The notes beneath the pieces are model-generated. The model saw only the letters and a list, made by a program, of their open reading frames with translations, was not told the DNA's origin and did not search any database. Below are positions 42,899-46,118 of a DNA stretch of 46,118 nt, piece by piece. The stretch comes from Lutibacter sp. (GTDB lineage Bacteria > Bacteroidota > Bacteroidia > Flavobacteriales > Flavobacteriaceae), in contig NZ_JAKIUR010000021.1 of assembly GCF_021647475.1 (NCBI RefSeq), positions 1-46,118 of the forward strand, in the 5' to 3' direction. Every line of letters starts with the position of its first letter. Position 1 is the first letter of the stretch. The position numbers and the translations under genes are program-made.

Positions 42899-44008
42899 AT
42901 GAAAAAAATTTTAACTTTATTATTGTCACTAAGTTGTTTTCTAAACTTTGGACAAACAAAATTATCTTATTCATCTTATCTTCAAGTAGATTATTTATAT
43001 GGAAATATTATCGCTCATAATCCAGATGCTACGGCTTTTTTGCAAGGTCATCCAACAGGATTTATATTAAGTTATAATAAGCGAAGTTTTGGAGAAGAAA
43101 ATTGGCAAGAACGTTTTAATTATCCTGATTTTGGTTATTCATTAGGAATTTATGATTACCATTCTGAAATATTAGGGAAATTATATGCCGTTTACGGACA
43201 TTATAATTTCTATTTATTAAATCGATTATATAAAAATCAACTTATTGTTAGAACTGGAATTGGGTTGGCTTATAATACGCATCCGTATAATAAAGTTACT
43301 AATAATAAAAATACTGCTTTTGGTACGTATTTAAACTCAAGTACTTATTTTAAAGTGTATTACCAACACGAAAACATTTTTAAAAATATCGGATTTAATA
43401 CAGGATTAACCTTTATTCATGCCTCAAATTCAAATGTAAAATCACCTAATTCTGGAGTTAATTTATGGGCTTTTACCATAGGATTAAATTATAATTTAAC
43501 ACCTAAACTAAATAATAATACCTTTATTCCATCTACTGAATCTAAAAAATTTACAGAACCTATAAAACTTAATATTGCTATTCGAGGAGGTGTAAATGAA
43601 TCTGAAATTATTGGTAGCGGACAGCGTGCTTTTTTTGTAGCTTCAGTTTATGCGGATAAAAGAATTAATAGAATTTCAGCATTACAACTTGGCTTAGATT
43701 TATATATTTCTCCAATTGTAAAAGATTTTTATGAAATTAACAAAACCATTCCTTTTTCTCATTTAAAAGAAGCCCATGAATTTTCTAGAATAGGACTGTT
43801 TATTGGTCACGAATTATTTATCAATAAGCTATCCATAGAAACCAGTTTGGGCTACTATATTAAAACACCTTATGTATATCAAGCTATTTATTATGAAACG
43901 CTTGGTTTAAAAAGATACATCAATAAAAAATGGTTTGCTAGCATTCGATTAAAAGCACATGCTGCCAATGCAGAAACAGTTGAATTTGGAGTAGGAATTA
44001 GACTATAA
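42899..44008 (+). CDS. Acyloxyacyl hydrolase / PagL-like lipid A deacylase, copy 1
   Basis: This is a predicted outer-membrane barrel of about 369 residues, with a signal peptide ending near NFGQ. I start at the ATG at 42899. Residues RTGIGLAYNTHPYNKVTNNKNTAFGTYLN and the active-site-like FIHASNSNVKSPNSGVNLW match acyloxyacyl hydrolase (PagL) sequences. The H-x-S-N motif gives the catalytic His and Ser, and GHELFINKLSIE may supply acid residues. The enzyme would remove acyl chains from lipid A. A paralogue starts 2 bases after its stop. About twice the length of PagL, so an extra domain is present. Confidence 0.8.
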   Translation: MKKILTLLLSLSCFLNFGQTKLSYSSYLQVDYLYGNIIAHNPDATAFLQGHPTGFILSYNKRSFGEENWQERFNYPDFGYSLGIYDYHSEILGKLYAVYGHYNFYLLNRLYKNQLIVRTGIGLAYNTHPYNKVTNNKNTAFGTYLNSSTYFKVYYQHENIFKNIGFNTGLTFIHASNSNVKSPNSGVNLWAFTIGLNYNLTPKLNNNTFIPSTESKKFTEPIKLNIAIRGGVNESEIIGSGQRAFFVASVYADKRINRISALQLGLDLYISPIVKDFYEINKTIPFSHLKEAHEFSRIGLFIGHELFINKLSIETSLGYYIKTPYVYQAIYYETLGLKRYINKKWFASIRLKAHAANAETVEFGVGIRL

Positions 44009-44009
44009 T

Positions 44010-45104
44010 ATGAAACACAAAATTTACATATTATTTTTAATTTTAAGTGTTAGTATCTCAGCACAAAATACTTCTTTTTTTAAAAGTATAGAAAGTGATT
44101 TTTTTATTGGAAAAAACATTGAGCATGATAAATCGCTCCATAATGCTATTCAAGGAAATAGTTATGGATTTATGTTTTTATTTAATACTAAAAACAATCA
44201 AAAATCTAAGTTCAATAGGTTGTATAATTATCCTGAAAAAGGATTTTCATTATTATATTTAAATTATAATTCTAGTATTTTAGGAGAAGCAATTGGTGGT
44301 TATAGACATTACACATACCATTTATCTTCTAAGCATAAAAATCTAAAACTTTCCACTGGCTTTGGTTTAGGTTATGCAAATCATCCTTATAATGCAATTT
44401 CAAATAATCAAAATTTTGCGTTGGGTTCGCATTTGTTAGTCTCAGCATTTTTGAAATTAAATTATTTTAACTATTTCTTAAATAAAAATCTTACTGTTTC
44501 TTCAGGAGTTAGTTTAGTGCATTTTTCAAACATCGCTTTTAAAAATCCGAATTTGGGTATTAATACGGTTTCACTTCATTTAGGAATTAAATATCAAAAT
44601 TCTAATAGTACCGAAAAACCATCAGAAAAACACGTATTAACTTCAAAAAACTCTTCTAAATGGAACTATAATATACTTGTTAGAACTGGTTATAACGAAT
44701 CTTTGGTAATTGATAGTGGTTTATTTCCTTTTTATACGTTTACTTTTTATGGTAGTAAATTCCTAAATCAGTACTCAACATTTACTATTGGAACAGATTT
44801 TTTTAATTCTAGATTTTTAAAAGAATACATTAAAAATGAAGCTATTTCTACTGGGAAAAATTATGATGCAAACGATTATAATAGAATTGGAGTTTTTGTT
44901 GGTCATGAACTCACACAAAATCATTTTGCTTTTGTAACTCAAATTGGATATTATGCTTATTATCCATTTTCGTATGTAAGTAGAATTTATGAACGATTTG
45001 GATTTAAATATAAATTAGGAAATCATTGGTTTTCTGAAATCACCCTAAAAGTAAATTTATTTAGAGCAGAAGGATTAGAAATAGGATTAGGTTATAAATT
45101 TTAA
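44010..45104 (+). CDS. Acyloxyacyl hydrolase / PagL-like lipid A deacylase, copy 2
   Basis: This 364-residue paralogue lies in tandem with the previous gene. It has a signal peptide ending in SISAQ. It keeps RLYNYPEKGFSLLYLNYNS, STGFGLGYANHPYNAISNN and LVHFSNIAFKNPNLGINT, that is H-x-S-N at the same place. The segment NRIGVFVGHELTQNHFAFVTQIGYY matches copy 1's SRIGLFIGHELFINKLSIETSLGYY. Sequence divergence is large, so the duplication is old. It may target a different lipid A form. The two genes are probably co-expressed with the DUF2807 gene 8 bases further on. Confidence 0.78.
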   Translation: MKHKIYILFLILSVSISAQNTSFFKSIESDFFIGKNIEHDKSLHNAIQGNSYGFMFLFNTKNNQKSKFNRLYNYPEKGFSLLYLNYNSSILGEAIGGYRHYTYHLSSKHKNLKLSTGFGLGYANHPYNAISNNQNFALGSHLLVSAFLKLNYFNYFLNKNLTVSSGVSLVHFSNIAFKNPNLGINTVSLHLGIKYQNSNSTEKPSEKHVLTSKNSSKWNYNILVRTGYNESLVIDSGLFPFYTFTFYGSKFLNQYSTFTIGTDFFNSRFLKEYIKNEAISTGKNYDANDYNRIGVFVGHELTQNHFAFVTQIGYYAYYPFSYVSRIYERFGFKYKLGNHWFSEITLKVNLFRAEGLEIGLGYKF

Positions 45105-45112
45105 ATAAACGT

Positions 45113-45856
45113 ATGAAAAAACTTCTTTATTTTTTTACAATACTAATTTTGACAAGCTGCAATTCTGAAAAAGCAGGTAATTGCTGGCAGACTGCTGGAG
45201 AAAAAATTCAAAAAGAATTTACGGTGAATGACTTTACTAAAATAGTAGTTCATGATAAAATTGAACTAATTATTACCCAAGGTTCAACTCAAAAAGTGCT
45301 TGTAGAAACTGGTAAAAACTTAATGCCAGATATTAGTGTTTCTGTGGTTGATAATCGTTTGGTGTTAATTAACAATAATACTTGTAATTTTTTTAGAGAT
45401 TATGGCATAACCAAAGTATATGTTACTTCACCTAATTTAACGGAAATTAGAAATGCTTCAGAACAAAATATTACGGCAACCAACACGCTTACTTATCCAT
45501 CATTATATTTAATGTCTGTTGGAGATAAACGGAAGTATTTATCCGTTGGTGATATTAATTTAGCTATCCAAAATGATAAGGTTAGAATATGGAGTAACGG
45601 TATTGCTACATTGCATTTAACTGGAACCACCAATAATTTAGATATCAATTTTTCAAATGGCGACACGCGTTTTGAAGGTGAAAATTTTAAAGCAAAAAAC
45701 ATAAATGTTGCCCAAACAAGCTCTAATGATATGTTAATTTTTCCAATAGAAAGTTTAACAGGAAGTATTCATTCCGTTGGTAATGTAATTTCATTTAATA
45801 AACCTCCAATTGTTGATGTTAATGTGCAAAACGTAGGTCAGCTTATTTTTAAATAA
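45113..45856 (+). CDS. DUF2807 (GIN-domain) lipoprotein
   Basis: This 247-residue lipoprotein has cysteine C16 in the lipobox (LILTSCNSE). Residues about 35-235 form the head GIN domain with parallel beta-helix-type repeats: FTVNDFTKIVVHDKIELIITQG, KVLVETGKNLMPDISVSVVDNRLVLIN and LTGTTNNLDINFSNGDTRFEGENF. DUF2807 proteins are common in Bacteroidota and probably act at the cell surface; the function is not known. The gene ends the plus-strand run, 20 bases before the right-hand IS. Confidence 0.88.
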   Translation: MKKLLYFFTILILTSCNSEKAGNCWQTAGEKIQKEFTVNDFTKIVVHDKIELIITQGSTQKVLVETGKNLMPDISVSVVDNRLVLINNNTCNFFRDYGITKVYVTSPNLTEIRNASEQNITATNTLTYPSLYLMSVGDKRKYLSVGDINLAIQNDKVRIWSNGIATLHLTGTTNNLDINFSNGDTRFEGENFKAKNINVAQTSSNDMLIFPIESLTGSIHSVGNVISFNKPPIVDVNVQNVGQLIFK

Positions 45857-45876
45857 CCTAAACGCTACTCTTTAAT

Positions 45877-45896
45877 CAGGGCAAACTCACACTTTT
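45877..45896 (+). repeat. Left terminal inverted repeat of ISAs1-like element
   Basis: This is an exact inverted match (20/20) to 108-127 and marks the outer boundary of the right-hand IS copy, 20 bases after the DUF2807 gene. Confidence 0.85.
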
Positions 45897-46118
45897 TCTT
45901 TGATAAAAGCTAGATAATCAGTTGATTTATAGTTGTCAAAGTTATTAATTAGTCGAACCTATTTTATTACAAGAAGATAGTTTTAATAGTGTTTTTAGTT
46001 GTTTTTATTACCAAAATAGGGTTCAAAAAAGACCAGTTTTTAGTATCTTGGTGCATAAAACCTTGTCAAATGCGTTCACATAAAATCGATACAAATCAAT
46101 ATAATTTTTTAGGAAATA
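45877..46118 (+). mobile_element. 5' end of an ISAs1-like insertion sequence (right window edge)
   Basis: The inverted repeat CAGGGCAAACTCACACTTTT marks the outer end of a second IS copy, in the same orientation as the left one. The next 170 bases are AT-rich and appear non-coding. A frame starting at ATG 46070 (MRSHKIDTNQYNFLGN) is open to the window end and may be the transposase start; this N-terminus alone does not confirm the family. The sequence is cut by the window edge. Confidence 0.75.

Noticed and set aside
1..46118. Composite transposon formed by the two flanking IS copies
   Set aside because: The bases outside the two inverted repeats do not match, and the window holds essential genes such as dnaE, acpP and rpsP, so a passenger segment is unlikely.

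Overview
The window looks like a low-GC (about 30%) chromosome segment of a Flavobacteriaceae-type Bacteroidota bacterium. The grounds are family-level: DUF4270, IPExxxVDY, DUF2807, DUF4907 and DUF6268-like proteins, a DnaE with an N-terminal DnaQ-like exonuclease, a long bS16, an Rnf operon in the order B-C-D-G-E-A, and several promoters with the Bacteroidota -7 element TAnnTTTG. Both edges lie inside copies of the same insertion sequence. The last 127 bp of an ISAs1-like element open the window and the first 242 bp of one in the same orientation close it, sharing a perfect 20-bp terminal inverted repeat. This suggests a draft contig cut at repeats.

Layout. 1-1283: IS end abutting a 5'-truncated gene, a CPBP intramembrane protease and a 42-codon ORF, chained by overlaps. 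1395-1419: bidirectional terminator. 1447-5231: ssb, a NUMOD4/HNH-type endonuclease, a zinc-ribbon protein and a membrane-bound M28 peptidase. 5282-9505 (minus): acpP-fabF-rnc, then the IPExxxVDY gene and pyk. 9687-13449: purN followed by an rnhA gene broken by a 2.8-kb cassette that encodes another RNase H (viroplasmin type) and a UvrD-like helicase with an internal nuclease-like domain. 13453-17340 (minus): sufS with a palindromic operator-like site at its promoter, a FadL-like barrel and a DUF4270 lipoprotein. 17572-21656: barrel protein, Kelch lipoprotein, DUF4907 protein and a LytS/LytTR two-component pair. 21678-22523: ATP-cone/nuclease fusion.

22595-31108 (minus): a tripartite efflux operon (TolC-like, adaptor, FtsX-like permease, ATPase) taken apart by insertion sequences. 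An IS1595-family element (8-bp target duplication) sits inside the signal-peptide codons of the tolC-like gene. An IS5-family element sits inside that IS1595. An IS630-family element with a nonsense codon has removed the 5' end of the phospholipase-like gene upstream. 31416-32633 (minus): tRNA-Ser(GGA), rimM and rpsP. 32735-38279 (minus): RseC-like gene and rnfBCDGEA, with rnfC interrupted by an 84-bp palindromic repeat that adds an in-frame TAG. 38527-45856 (plus): dnaE, two tandem PagL-like lipid A deacylase paralogues and a DUF2807 lipoprotein.

The main theme is genome decay and repair by mobile DNA. At least seven loci are cut or rewired: the first gene, rnhA, tolC, the phospholipase-like gene, rnfC, and the IS1595 and IS630 transposases. 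The most interesting is the rnhA locus. There the incoming cassette brings a replacement RNase H, placed exactly at the stop codon of the broken native gene (TAA followed directly by ATG), with an 8-G tract at its start, and coupled to a helicase-nuclease. No rRNA genes, CRISPR array or replication origin were seen.
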